A stretch of DNA of 64,000 nucleotides from Sphingomonadales bacterium (GCA_022844405.1 JALHLV010000003.1:142530-206529), one strand, 5' to 3'; positions 42,235-52,026 are shown, counted from the stretch's first letter. Numbers and translations: made by a program. Notes: generated by a model not told the origin, from the sequence alone.

Positions 42235-42801
42235 ATGGCGGCTCAAAACTTCCTGATCCACCGCTTGGTGCACCTGGCGTCCGCCATTCGGCGTTTCGTG
42301 GTGGACCGCCGGGGCAGCGCGACCATCGAGGTGGCGCTGACGACGCTGTTCATGGCCTATTCGGTGATGAACGTGGCCGACATATCGATCTACGCCTACA
42401 CCCGCATGCAGGTGCAGAACGCCGCCCAGATGGGTGCCCAGGCGGCTTACGAGGCCTGTGACAGCGACGACCTGCCGGCGACCAGCGAGTGCGCCGGTCT
42501 CAGCGCCGCGGTCCTGCGCGGCATTCAGAGCACGGCGCTGGGCAGCCGCGTGACCCTGAAGGCCGGTTCGCCATCGGAAGGCTGGTACTGCATCAACTCG
42601 TCGAACGCGCTGCAGTATATGAGCGCCTACAACAGCAAGCCGGCCGACTGCTCGGGCGCGGGCATGGCCAGCCTGCAGCCGGGGGACTACATCAGGGTGG
42701 AAACCCAGTACACCTATTCTCCCGTGTTCCCGAGCAACACCACGGTCGGAAGCCTGCTCAATACGGCGATGTCGGCTTCCGCGCTGGTACGGCTGGAGTA
42801 G
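42235..42801 (+). CDS. TadE-like pseudopilin (1)
   Basis: This 188-residue protein has a basic N-terminus and then DRRGSATIEVALTTLFMAYSVMNVADI (about 24-50), the TadE-type processing and membrane segment with Glu at position +5-like. MQVQNAAQMGAQAAYEAC follows. The rest is Ser/Thr/Tyr-rich. TadE proteins are minor pseudopilins of the Tad machine. It starts 15 bases after the TadG-like stop and is 4 bases from the next gene, so the genes form an operon. Confidence 0.78.
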   Translation: MAAQNFLIHRLVHLASAIRRFVVDRRGSATIEVALTTLFMAYSVMNVADISIYAYTRMQVQNAAQMGAQAAYEACDSDDLPATSECAGLSAAVLRGIQSTALGSRVTLKAGSPSEGWYCINSSNALQYMSAYNSKPADCSGAGMASLQPGDYIRVETQYTYSPVFPSNTTVGSLLNTAMSASALVRLE

Positions 42802-42804
42802 GGC

Positions 42805-43179
42805 ATGCGCACCTCGGCCAGCAACCTCGCCGACAGTCGCGGCACCGCGACGGTGGAGTTCGCGCTGGTGCTGCCGATGTTCCTGACCCTGCTGATCGGC
42901 GGCTTCTTCTGCGCCTTCATGCTGTTCACCGCGGGCGGCCTGCACTATGCCGTCGAGCGCGCGGCACGCTGCGCCAAGGTGCAGACCTCGGTCTGCAGCA
43001 GCACGACGGCGACGCAGAACTATGCGCAGACGCAGTTCAGCGGCTATGGCGTGACGCCGGTGTTCACGGCGGTCGCCACCACCTGCGGCCAGCAGGTAAC
43101 CGGCACGGCGACGTTCGCCATGAACATCTACGTCAGGACCATCAGCATCCCGCTGACCGCGACGGCCTGCTATCCCTGA
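42805..43179 (+). CDS. TadE-like pseudopilin (2)
   Basis: This 124-residue protein has SRGTATVEFALVLPMFLTLLIGGFFCAFMLF (about 11-42), the clearest TadE/F signature of the four, followed by HYAVERAARCAK. The C-terminal 70 residues contain four Cys, which could form disulfides in the periplasm. Its start is three bases after the previous stop. It is the last gene of the Tad-type operon. Confidence 0.78.
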   Translation: MRTSASNLADSRGTATVEFALVLPMFLTLLIGGFFCAFMLFTAGGLHYAVERAARCAKVQTSVCSSTTATQNYAQTQFSGYGVTPVFTAVATTCGQQVTGTATFAMNIYVRTISIPLTATACYP

Positions 43180-43250
43180 AATCCTGCCTGAAACCAGACC
43201 ATCGCCCGCGGCGGATCGGTGTCCGCGTGACGACCGCAACCCGCATGCCG

Positions 43251-43271
43251 GCTTGGCTGAAAGCGCTCTAA
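43251..43271 (-). repeat. 21-bp partial copy C of the dispersed repeat
   Basis: On the minus strand it reads TTAGAGCGCTTTCAGCCAAGC, the first third of the 51-bp repeat seen at 18345 and 24029. It overlaps the stop codon of the PPGLAKR-repeat protein gene. Confidence 0.6.
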
Positions 43272-43585
43272 TTGAGCCGCTTGGCCAGACCCGGCGGGAG
43301 TGTATCGCGCTTGGCTAGCCCAGGCGGCAACTCGTCCCGCTTGCTCAGGCCGTAGGGCAGCGTCGGGGATACCGGATCGCCGGGATGGAGCATTGGCGGT
43401 GCACCAACAGGGGCGTTAACACGGCTATTGGCGCCGACGCCTTGGCCAACACCGGCCGGCGGATTCCAGGCGACGGCCGCCGGCGGAATGGCGGTCGGGC
43501 TTCCCTTGCCCGTCGCGGCCACCGGAACGGCAAGTACAAGGATCGCCAATCCCGTTGATAGTGGCTTCGTGAGTGCAATCTTCAT
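43268..43585 (-). CDS. Exported protein with PPGLAKR repeats
   Basis: This 105-residue protein has a signal peptide (about 1-24, AILVLAVPVAATG) and a proline-rich middle. Its C-terminus of repeats reads LSKRDELPPGLAKR, then DTLPPGLAKRLN. The (L)PPGLAKR motif is also seen in periplasmic proteins such as CigR and RcnB-like proteins. GGGAG lies 6 bases before the ATG. The dispersed-repeat piece C supplies the last bases of its stop codon. It converges with the Tad operon. Confidence 0.65.
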   Translation of the reverse strand: MKIALTKPLSTGLAILVLAVPVAATGKGSPTAIPPAAVAWNPPAGVGQGVGANSRVNAPVGAPPMLHPGDPVSPTLPYGLSKRDELPPGLAKRDTLPPGLAKRLN

Positions 43586-44254
43586 GGCCAAACTCCCTAC
43601 AGCCGTTGACTCAGCAAGATCCTGAGTGCCGGTCGGAGTCTGCAACCTATAAGTTTATTTTCAACATTAGATTCACGCATGAGTGGTATTCGAAAATACT
43701 CATCACAATTACTTCACGTCTCACTCACGATTTCGGAAAGTACGGGAAGTCTATCCGGCATTACTGCAAAGAGTGGCTTCAACCAGCTGACAGAGCGCCC
43801 GGGCCTTCCGTCTGTGTGTACACCAGCATCCGGTTTACCGCCTGATTCCAAGGCCATGGTCATGTTCGGCATGCGCGCGCTCACACACAAGTCACCTTGA
43901 GGTGACGCCTTGTCGAGCTGTCCCGGAGCGACCCCGTCTGTGTGACTGCCGCGGCGCGGCGGCCCCAACTTGTGCAATTACGAGGGGAAAAGTCCGCTCA
44001 TGCTCACGCGGTTGTGTCCGGGACAATATTTCGATTTTTCGTGGAATTTTCGTCAATCAGGTGCTCCCGGTATCTCATGGCGTTTCTCGAGACGAGCGGT
44101 CCTGCGTGACGGCACCAGTGCAGCCCAACCCGGCGTGCCGCTCCTCCTCGGCATCGGCATGGCCGGGCTTGCGGGCCTCCGGCTGCGTCACCGCCGCCCA
44201 ACCCATCTGGCAGCCGGTTGGCAAGGCGCTACGGCCAAGCCTCTGACCACACGA
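43586..44254. other. Gene-poor region between the repeat protein and the Flp pilin
   Basis: About 670 bases without a convincing gene on either strand. It contains GTCACC-TTGA-GGTGAC (43891-43906), a perfect 6-bp hairpin, and an 11-base direct repeat CCGTCTGTGTG at 43808 and 43934. Base composition is lower in G+C around 43650-43780. It could hold a small RNA or the remains of a lost gene; I see no firm support for either. Confidence 0.4.
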
Positions 44255-44285
44255 AGAAGCGCCGTCGCATCGCAACGGCGCTTCT
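44255..44285 (-). terminator. Terminator of the Flp pilin gene
   Basis: AGAAGCGCCGT and ACGGCGCTTCT form a perfect 11-bp stem with a 9-base loop. Read on the minus strand it follows the pilin stop by 31 bases and is followed by a short T-containing stretch. Confidence 0.75.
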
Positions 44286-44316
44286 GTGGTGCAGCTGGCT
44301 GTCGAGGCTTCTGGCC

Positions 44317-44484
44317 TCAGACCTTGGTCGAGACGGTGGTGAACAGCGTGTTCAGGTTGTCGCCGACCGTTCCCAGGATCGCCGCGAGCGCAACCGCGAT
44401 CAACGCCGCGATCAGGCCGTACTCGATCAGGGTCACACCCGTATCGTCCTTCAGAAGGTTACGAATTGAGCGAAGCACTTTCAT
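44317..44484 (-). CDS. flp: Flp-family pilin
   Basis: This 55-residue pilin has MKVLRSIRNLLKDDTGVTLIEYGLIAALIAVALAAILGTVG, the classic Flp pattern: a basic leader, Gly at the prepilin cleavage point, then TLIEYGLI with the key Glu and Tyr, and a hydrophobic helix. It should be processed by a TadV/CpaA-type peptidase and polymerise into a Flp pilus. GGAGG directly abuts the ATG, so the GTG two codons later could be the real start. The Tad machine itself is not in this window. Confidence 0.9.
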   Translation of the reverse strand: MKVLRSIRNLLKDDTGVTLIEYGLIAALIAVALAAILGTVGDNLNTLFTTVSTKV

Positions 44485-44808
44485 CCTCCAAGATATCCAG
44501 CGGCTTCAGATGACCGATAATCAGATCGACTCCAATCGAGCCGGCTTAAATTGGCCATCTTTACGACGCACCGTCTACACAATTGGAAACCACTAGAGTG
44601 CCGACAATTTGTGTCGTTTTGTGATCAACTTTCTCGAGATGGGATTTTATTGTTTTTGGCAGCATTCCTGCCAGCCGCGCTTCCTGTATAACCCTTAGAA
44701 CGATTGCGGTTACACCTCGCCATGCCGGCACCACAGGCCATCGGGGCTCGGCCTTGCAAATCATGTGGTTCACGACTAGATCACGGGCTAGTGATAGGCG
44801 CGGAAGCC
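44485..44808. other. Intergenic region upstream of the Flp pilin
   Basis: A 324-base A+T-enriched stretch presumably holds the promoter of the pilin gene (minus strand) and that of the small gene at 44809. I see no gene or strong palindrome. Confidence 0.35.
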
Positions 44809-45054
44809 ATGAAGCATCAGCCACTCGTCCAGCAGGCCATCGAGGACTTCCGGCGGGTCTATCCCCACCCGGCGATGGGCAGGGCGCACCGCGTGTTCGT
44901 CGGACGGGAAGAGGCCGCCGTCATCGAGGTTCGGCCGCGCACTGGCGAGCAGCGCCGGTTCATGATCGACGTCATCAGCCGCGTCGGACCGCCGTCACGG
45001 TATCACTACGCTCTGGGAGAAGACGGCACGCTCGAGGGCCAGCAGGACGACTAG
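44809..45054 (+). CDS. Hypothetical protein
   Basis: This 81-residue soluble protein starts MKHQPLVQQAIEDFRRVYPHPAMG and ends with a DGTLEGQQDD tail. The middle (EEAAVIEVRPRTGEQRRFMIDVISR) is strand-rich. I recognise no family. No strong ribosome-binding site is seen, but codon use looks coding. Confidence 0.45.
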   Translation: MKHQPLVQQAIEDFRRVYPHPAMGRAHRVFVGREEAAVIEVRPRTGEQRRFMIDVISRVGPPSRYHYALGEDGTLEGQQDD

Positions 45055-45146
45055 CGTTGGGTGGCCCAGGCCGAAGCTCGCTGGTTTCTTGGTCCGCTTT
45101 CGCCTTTCAGGCCTAGGCGCGGCAACCTCGCTCTCTGCGCGGAGGT

Positions 45147-45222
<76 letters not shown>

Positions 45223-45295
45223 GTCACCAAGGAGGCGGCTTATACAAAAATGACCCCGCCGTGTCGACAACGAAAACGCGCAAAAATCCGCGGGG

Positions 45296-46471
45296 TCAGA
45301 GGACGGTTCCCTGCCGCGCCAGCGGAACTGTCCCCTGGCGCGACAGCACCACGTTGCGGTGCACGTAGACGTTCATCAGCAGACCCATGCCGATCAGCAG
45401 GGTCATCATCGCCGAGCCGCCGAACGACACCAGCGGCAGCGGCACGCCGACCACTGGAATCAGCCCCATGACCATGGCGATATTGATGAACACATAGAGG
45501 AAGAACGTGGTGGTGACACCCACCGCCATCAGCCGCGCGAAATGGTTCCGCGCCGACAGCGCGATCAGGAAACCGTAGCCGATCAGCACCGTGTAGAGGA
45601 TCACCAGCGTCAAGCCGCCGACGAAGCCGAACTCCTCGGCCAGCGCCGTGAAAATGAAGTCGGTCTGCTTCTCCGGCAGGAAATCCAGGTGCGACTGGGT
45701 CCCCTGCATGAAGCCCTTGCCGCCGACGCCGCCCGATCCCAGGGCAATCTTCGACTGCTGGATGTGATAGCCGGTGCCGAGCGGATCGCTATCGGGATCG
45801 AGGAAGGTGAACACCCGGTCGCGCTGGTAATCGTGGAGCTGGTAGAAGCCGCCCACGGCCCCCGCCGCCGCGATCACCGCGCCGACCAGGAATACCTTGC
45901 GCGGCACGCCGGCGACGAACAGCAGCGTGGTGCCGCCCGCCGCGATCAGCAGCATGGTGCCCAGGTCGGGCTGGCGCAGCACCAGCACCGACGGCAGGCC
46001 GATCAGCAACGCCGGCATGATCAGCGTCTTCAAGTTCTTCACCTCGTCGAGGGTCAGCCCGTGATAGTAGCGGGCCAGCGCCATCACCAGGCCGATCTTC
46101 ATGATCTCGGACGGCTGCAGCCGCACGAAGCCCAGGTCCAGCCAGCGCTGGGCGCCACCGCCGATATCGCCGATGATCTCCACCGCGATCAACATCACGA
46201 GGCCGACGCCGTAGATGGTGTAGGACAGTTTCCACCACCACCTGAGGTGGACGAGGGCGATGGCGACCATGCAGGTGAAGCCGATGGCGAACACCACCAT
46301 CTGGCGGCCGGCCAGCTTGCCGAAGTCGCCCGACGACACCGAATAGAGCATGGCGAAACCGATGCCGGCGATGCACAGCAGCACGATCATCATGCTGCCA
46401 TGCAGGTCCATCACCTTGGACATCAGCAGCCGGTAGCGGTTGCGGGCGGCGCGCGCGTCAGCCATGGCCAT
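45296..46471 (-). CDS. rodA: Rod shape-determining protein RodA (SEDS glycan polymerase)
   Basis: The 391-residue SEDS protein polymerises lipid II into glycan strands for elongation with PBP2. It has 10 membrane helices and the typical segments RWLDLGFVRLQPSEIMKIGLV, RQPDLGTMLL, GSGGVGGKGFMQGTQSHLDFLPEKQTDFIF and GVPLPLVSFGGSAMMTLL. The last 16 residues form two direct repeats (SRQGTVPLARQGTVL) encoded by a REP-like hairpin at 45315-45342. It overlaps the mrdA stop by 14 bases. Confidence 0.95.
   Translation of the reverse strand: MAMADARAARNRYRLLMSKVMDLHGSMMIVLLCIAGIGFAMLYSVSSGDFGKLAGRQMVVFAIGFTCMVAIALVHLRWWWKLSYTIYGVGLVMLIAVEIIGDIGGGAQRWLDLGFVRLQPSEIMKIGLVMALARYYHGLTLDEVKNLKTLIMPALLIGLPSVLVLRQPDLGTMLLIAAGGTTLLFVAGVPRKVFLVGAVIAAAGAVGGFYQLHDYQRDRVFTFLDPDSDPLGTGYHIQQSKIALGSGGVGGKGFMQGTQSHLDFLPEKQTDFIFTALAEEFGFVGGLTLVILYTVLIGYGFLIALSARNHFARLMAVGVTTTFFLYVFINIAMVMGLIPVVGVPLPLVSFGGSAMMTLLIGMGLLMNVYVHRNVVLSRQGTVPLARQGTVL
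45315..45342. repeat. REP-like hairpin in the 3' end of rodA
   Basis: CGCGCCAG (45315-45322) and CTGGCGCG (45335-45342) pair perfectly around a 12-base loop. The unit lies inside the last codons of rodA and adds the repeat-like tail to the protein. Confidence 0.55.
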
Positions 46472-48386
46472 GCTCGTCGTGGTCGTGATGGTCGTGACCG
46501 TCGAGAAACCGCTCGTGCAGCTCGGCCTCGGCGACCATGGGCCGCCCGCCGGTCAGGCCGCAGGGATCGCGGATGAACGCCTCACGCATGATGTCGCGGG
46601 CGATCGGCGCCGCCACCGCCGAGCCGCCGCCGCCATGCTCGACGATGATGGCGATGGCGTAGGCCGGGTCGTCGACGGGTCCCCAGGCGATGAACAGCGC
46701 GTGGTCGCGCTCCTGCCAGGGCCGGTTCTCGTTCTTGGGCACGCCGCCCGCGCGCATGGCGGCGGTGATCGCCCGCACCTGCGAGGTGCCGGTCTTGCCG
46801 GCGAGCCCGCGCGGCCAGTCGCGGATCCGCGCACGGCCGGCGGTACCCCGTCCGCCTTCCATCACCGCGATCATGCCGTCCTGCGCCACCTTCAGCACCT
46901 CGGGCGTCACGCCGACCGGCGGAAAGTTGTCGGCGGCGCGGCCGGGCTTGGCATTGGCCTTCACCAGCGTCGGCGTCACGGCGTAGCCGCCATTGGCGAT
47001 GCGCGCCGTCATCACCGCGAGCTGCAGCGGCGTGGCCAGCATGTAGCCCTGGCCGATCGACACGCTGAGCGTCTCGCCGTCGTGCCATTTCCGGTCCCGC
47101 TTGCGGGTCTTCTTCCAGGCCCGCGTCGGTACCAGACCGTCCTTCTCGTGGTCGATCTCGATGCCGTGTCCGTGGCCCAGGCCGAAGCGCCTCGCCATGT
47201 CGGCGATGGTGTCCACGTCCATGCGCCGGGCGAGTTCATAGAAATAGACGTCGCAGGACTGCTCCTGCGCGCTGATCATGTTCATCGAGCCGTGGCCGCC
47301 GCGCTTCCAGCAATGGAAGGTGCGGCTGCCGAACCGCATGCCGCCGCCGCAGAACACGGTGTCCTGCGGACCGATCAGACCGGCCTCTAGCGCCGCCATG
47401 GCGACGATGGGCTTGAACGTCGAGCCCGGCGGATACTGGCCCTGCACGGTCTTGTTCATCAGCGGCTTGCGCTCGTCCTTCAGCAGCGCCTTCCAGACAT
47501 CGGTCCTGATGCCGAAATTGAAGTCGTTGGGATCGAACCCCGGCGCCGACGCCAGGGTGATCACCTCGCCGGAATGCACGTTCATCACCACCACCGCGGC
47601 GCTCTGGTCGGCCAGACGCTGCATGGTGAAGCGCTGCAGGTCGGCGTCGATACTGGTCACCAGGTCCTGCCCGGGTACGCCATCGTCGCGGGTCAGCTCG
47701 CGCACTTCGCGGCCCAGTGCGTTGACCTCGACCCGGCGCAGTCCCGGCACGCCGCGCAGGGTCTTGTCGTGATAGTGCTCCAGCCCGCGCTTGCCGATGC
47801 GGAACTCGGGCAGCATGTAGAGCGGATCGTCCGGCAGCTTTGCCAGATCATCCTCGGTGATCTGTCCCACATAGCCCGCCAGGTGGGCGAACTCGGGGGG
47901 ATAGGGGTAGAAGCGGCTGCGGCCCGCGTCCGGCTGTACGCCGGGCAGCTCCGGCGCGATGCTGTTGAGACGGGCGAATTCCTCCCAGGTCAGGTTGTCC
48001 GACACGGTCACCGGCAGGAACCGGCGCGACCGCGCCGCCTGGCGCAGCACCGCCTCGAGCTTGTGCGGCGGCAGCGGGATGACGCCGGAAAGTTGCGCCA
48101 GCGTTGCCTCGAAGTCGCCCGCCTGTTCCGGGATCACCGATACCCGGTAGTTGAGCTGGTTGCTGGCGAGCTCCTTGCCGTGCCGGTCCAGAATACGGCC
48201 GCGCAGCGGGCTGATCAGCCGCAGGTCCACGCGGTTCTCCTCGGCCAGCAGCTTGTACTGGTCGGCGTTGACGATCTGCAGATGCACCATACGCCCGACC
48301 AGGGTCAGCAGCCCCAGCGCCTGCGCGCCGCCCAGGATCATGGCGCGGCGGCTGAGCTTGCGGTAGCGTTCGCCCTTGATGTCCAT
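46458..48386 (-). CDS. mrdA: Penicillin-binding protein 2 (transpeptidase)
   Basis: This 642-residue class B PBP cross-links peptidoglycan during elongation. It has an N-terminal membrane helix (about 13-33), a pedestal domain with PLRGRILDRHGKELASN, and the catalytic motifs Ser-x-x-Lys in PPGSTFKPIV (about 330), SCD at about 390 and KTGT in LAGKTGTSQV (about 540). The C-terminal tail is histidine-rich (DGHDHHDHDEHGHG), which is unusual and could bind metal. It is in the mre-mrd operon, overlapping rodA by 14 bases. Confidence 0.95.
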   Translation of the reverse strand: MDIKGERYRKLSRRAMILGGAQALGLLTLVGRMVHLQIVNADQYKLLAEENRVDLRLISPLRGRILDRHGKELASNQLNYRVSVIPEQAGDFEATLAQLSGVIPLPPHKLEAVLRQAARSRRFLPVTVSDNLTWEEFARLNSIAPELPGVQPDAGRSRFYPYPPEFAHLAGYVGQITEDDLAKLPDDPLYMLPEFRIGKRGLEHYHDKTLRGVPGLRRVEVNALGREVRELTRDDGVPGQDLVTSIDADLQRFTMQRLADQSAAVVVMNVHSGEVITLASAPGFDPNDFNFGIRTDVWKALLKDERKPLMNKTVQGQYPPGSTFKPIVAMAALEAGLIGPQDTVFCGGGMRFGSRTFHCWKRGGHGSMNMISAQEQSCDVYFYELARRMDVDTIADMARRFGLGHGHGIEIDHEKDGLVPTRAWKKTRKRDRKWHDGETLSVSIGQGYMLATPLQLAVMTARIANGGYAVTPTLVKANAKPGRAADNFPPVGVTPEVLKVAQDGMIAVMEGGRGTAGRARIRDWPRGLAGKTGTSQVRAITAAMRAGGVPKNENRPWQERDHALFIAWGPVDDPAYAIAIIVEHGGGGSAVAAPIARDIMREAFIRDPCGLTGGRPMVAEAELHERFLDGHDHHDHDEHGHG

Positions 48387-48387
48387 C

Positions 48388-48900
48388 TCAGGCCTGCTCG
48401 TACATCAGCTTGTCGATCTGGCGAAAGCCCATGGCCAGCGGCACATAGGCCGCCGTGCCCAGCCCCCAGTGGGCGATGAACGGCCACACCGAGAACGCGT
48501 GGTCCCACCACAGGCCGGCCAGCCCCCATGCGAGCAACGTCAACGCCGCCGAAATCAGCGCGAAGCCCAGCCAGCCGACCGCGAAAGGCTGAGTCAGCAG
48601 CACCTGGCGCTGGTTTTCGATGACACCCCGCGTCAGCACCAGCAGCAGCGCCATCAGGCCCAGCGGCCCGCCCACCAGGATATCCTGCCACAGGCCGATG
48701 GTGAAGGCGGCCGCGAGCGGCATGGCATCCGGCCGGTACAGTGTCCAGTAATAGACCAGCGGCAGGGTCAGCGACGGCATGATCACGCTGAACTCGGGCG
48801 AGCCGTAGGGCACGAAGGACAGCACGGCCAGCAGCAGCCCCAGCACGAAGGGCACGCCGGTGCGCATGGCGATGACCGCCCGGTGCAGCGCCGCCGCCAT
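48388..48900 (-). CDS. mreD: Rod shape-determining protein MreD
   Basis: This 170-residue membrane protein has five hydrophobic helices and is the typical size of MreD. The segment FTIGLWQDILVGGPLGLMALLLVLTRGVI is characteristic. It overlaps the mreC stop by one base (TGATG) and has a one-base gap to mrdA, which fits a tight operon. It helps couple MreB and MreC to the elongasome. Confidence 0.88.
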   Translation of the reverse strand: MAAALHRAVIAMRTGVPFVLGLLLAVLSFVPYGSPEFSVIMPSLTLPLVYYWTLYRPDAMPLAAAFTIGLWQDILVGGPLGLMALLLVLTRGVIENQRQVLLTQPFAVGWLGFALISAALTLLAWGLAGLWWDHAFSVWPFIAHWGLGTAAYVPLAMGFRQIDKLMYEQA

Positions 48901-50036
48901 CAGGTGCCTCCCCGGCTCGGCGGCGGCGTCTCGTCGGGGCTCTCGGCGTCGTCTGTCGCGGCTTCGGCGGCGGGCGGCGCCGGGGCGCCCTCCCGTGACG
49001 CCGATGCGGCCGGAGCCGCCGGATCAGCCGGTGCGGCCGGCCGAGGCGCCGGGATCAGCGGCGGGCTGGGCAGCACCGGATCGGCCGGCGGGAGGGCGGC
49101 CGCCGACGGCCGGTCCAGGCCGGTCTCAACCGCCACCGACGCACCCTGCGGAAGCGTCTCGAGCGGCTGGGCGACCGGGCTCTGCTCGGGCTTCTCGAGC
49201 GGCACATAGGCCATGACGTTGACGAAATCGAGCCGCGACAGGTCGGCGGCCAGCTTCACCCGCACGGTGGGGCCATCGACGAAATCGACGACACCGACCG
49301 GCAGCTTGGGCGGGAAGATGCCGCCGTCGCCAGAGGTGAATACCTCGTCGCCGATCCTGGCCGACGATTGCATGGGCAGATAGGCCAGCTTGGGCCGGTC
49401 GCTGTTGTCGCCCACCAGGATGGCGCGGTCGCCGGTGCGGCGGATGAACACCGGGATGCGGCTGTTCAGGTCGGTCAGCAGCAGCGCCCGCGACGACTGG
49501 CGGCCCACGGTGACGATGCGCCCGACCACGCCGGAGGAATCCATCACCGGCTGGAACTTGCCGACGCCCTTGCCGGCGCCCGCGTCGAGCAGGATGGCGC
49601 GCACGAAGGGTCCTCCCGGATCGCTGACCACGCGGGTGGAGATGGACGGAATCCGCATCTCGTCGCTGACGCGCATCAGCGCGCGGAGTTGAGCGTTCTC
49701 GCCGTCGAGCCGTATGGCGACGTCGCGCCAGCGCCTCAGCCGCTCGTTCTCGGCCCGCAGCTTCTCGACCTTCTCGGCGCCGTTCAGCGTGTCCGCCACG
49801 ACCGTGCCGAAGCCGCGGATCGCAGTGACCGGCTCGCCCAGCACGTCGACCACCGGCGCGGCCACATCGATCAGTACGCCCTGAACCTGCTCGTTGAGCG
49901 TCGGATAGACCTTGGACACGATCAGCAGGCCGAAGGAAACCGCGATGAAGACGGCGAACGGAAGCCGCTGCGCCAGGCCGCGCTCCGGATTCGCTGTGCG
50001 CGCCGCACGGCCGCCTGACCGTCTCACGGGCTGCAT
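48900..50036 (-). CDS. mreC: Rod shape-determining protein MreC
   Basis: This 378-residue protein has a membrane helix at about 24-45, a coiled coil (about 80-120: LNGAEKVEKLRAENERLRRWRD), a beta-rich MreC domain (about 125-285) and a long Pro/Ala-rich C-terminal tail (about 300-378) that is not part of the family core. MreC bridges MreB to PBP2 and RodA in the periplasm. The gap to mreB is 59 bases. Confidence 0.93.
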   Translation of the reverse strand: MQPVRRSGGRAARTANPERGLAQRLPFAVFIAVSFGLLIVSKVYPTLNEQVQGVLIDVAAPVVDVLGEPVTAIRGFGTVVADTLNGAEKVEKLRAENERLRRWRDVAIRLDGENAQLRALMRVSDEMRIPSISTRVVSDPGGPFVRAILLDAGAGKGVGKFQPVMDSSGVVGRIVTVGRQSSRALLLTDLNSRIPVFIRRTGDRAILVGDNSDRPKLAYLPMQSSARIGDEVFTSGDGGIFPPKLPVGVVDFVDGPTVRVKLAADLSRLDFVNVMAYVPLEKPEQSPVAQPLETLPQGASVAVETGLDRPSAAALPPADPVLPSPPLIPAPRPAAPADPAAPAASASREGAPAPPAAEAATDDAESPDETPPPSRGGT

Positions 50037-50095
50037 CTCCCAGGTTAGGGCGCGGAAAGCGGCGTCATACGCCGCCGTGGCCGTCCGCTAAAGTC

Positions 50096-51139
<1,044 letters not shown>

Positions 51140-51262
51140 CTATGTCCTGTTTCTTTGCGGGAGTTGCCCCAAAACTCGCGGGTTGAAGTTTGCCCTTAGG
51201 GGTCGCCATCAGGCGAATCAGCCTTCGAGATCGCGACTTTATACCATTTCCCTCAGAGGCGA

Positions 51263-51276
51263 TTTGATTAATCAAA
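51263..51276. promoter_or_regulatory. Perfect palindrome upstream of mreB
   Basis: TTTGATTAATCAAA is a perfect 14-bp palindrome in the 335-base gap between mreB (minus) and the acetyltransferase gene (plus). It has FNR-like half-sites (TTGAT and ATCAA) but only two bases between them, so it is not an FNR box. Apart from this I see nothing strong in the gap. Confidence 0.4.
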
Positions 51277-51468
51277 CCTCCGTGAAGGGTATCGGCGTTC
51301 CCCCGTCCGGGATGAAACGGGTCCGCCTCTCCTCAGACCCGTTTCCAGCGCAGGCGGGGGTGTACAGAAATCGACGGAACGGGGCAAGAGGGAAAGGATG
51401 CGCATGGGCATCCTGCTTCGGCGGCACGCGCTCGCCATGCTAGACTGAACGCCTTGGGGACGCATCGC

Positions 51469-52020
51469 ATGGACATCCCGGCACCTGAACTGACCACGGC
51501 CAGGCTGATCCTTCGCCCGCTCGAGATAGCGGACGCCAAGGCCGTTCAACGTGTCTTTCCGCAGTGGAAAATCGTCCGGTTTCTGGCCAGCCACGTGCCA
51601 TGGCCCTATCCGGCCGACGGCGCCCTGACCTACATCCGCGACCAGGCGCTTCCAGCCATGGAACGGCGGATCGAATGGCACTGGACCATCCGGCCAAAAG
51701 CCGAGCCGGACCGGCTCATCGGCATGATCGGCCTGATGGCGCGGCTGGACGAGAACCGCGGATTCTGGCTCGATCCCGCATGGCACGGCCAGGGCCTGAT
51801 GACCGAGGCCTGCGAGATAGTGACCGGCTTCTGGTTCGAGGTGCTGGGCTATACGATCCTGCGCGTGCCCAAGGCCGTGGCCAACACGCCGTCGCGCCGC
51901 ATCTCCGAGCGCGCCGGTATGCGGGTCATCGCCGTGGACGAGCGCGACTATGTATCCGGTCGGCTTCGGGCCGAGCTGTGGGAGATCACCCGCGACGAGT
52001 GGCTGGCAAGGCGGCGTTGA
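51469..52020 (+). CDS. GNAT-family N-acetyltransferase
   Basis: This 183-residue RimJ/RimL-like acetyltransferase begins LTTARLILRPLEIADAKAVQ, the standard opening. It continues with IGMIGLMARLDENRGFWLDPAWHGQGLMTEA (acetyl-CoA-binding region, residues about 83-113) and ANTPSRRISERAGMRVI. Substrate is unknown; ribosomal protein or small-molecule amine. The ATG at 51469 is preferred over an earlier start five codons upstream. Confidence 0.85.
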   Translation: MDIPAPELTTARLILRPLEIADAKAVQRVFPQWKIVRFLASHVPWPYPADGALTYIRDQALPAMERRIEWHWTIRPKAEPDRLIGMIGLMARLDENRGFWLDPAWHGQGLMTEACEIVTGFWFEVLGYTILRVPKAVANTPSRRISERAGMRVIAVDERDYVSGRLRAELWEITRDEWLARRR

Positions 52021-52026
52021 CGCACC

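Noticed and set aside
51263..51276. An FNR/ANR box upstream of mreB
   Set aside because: The two half-sites are only two bases apart; FNR-type sites need four.
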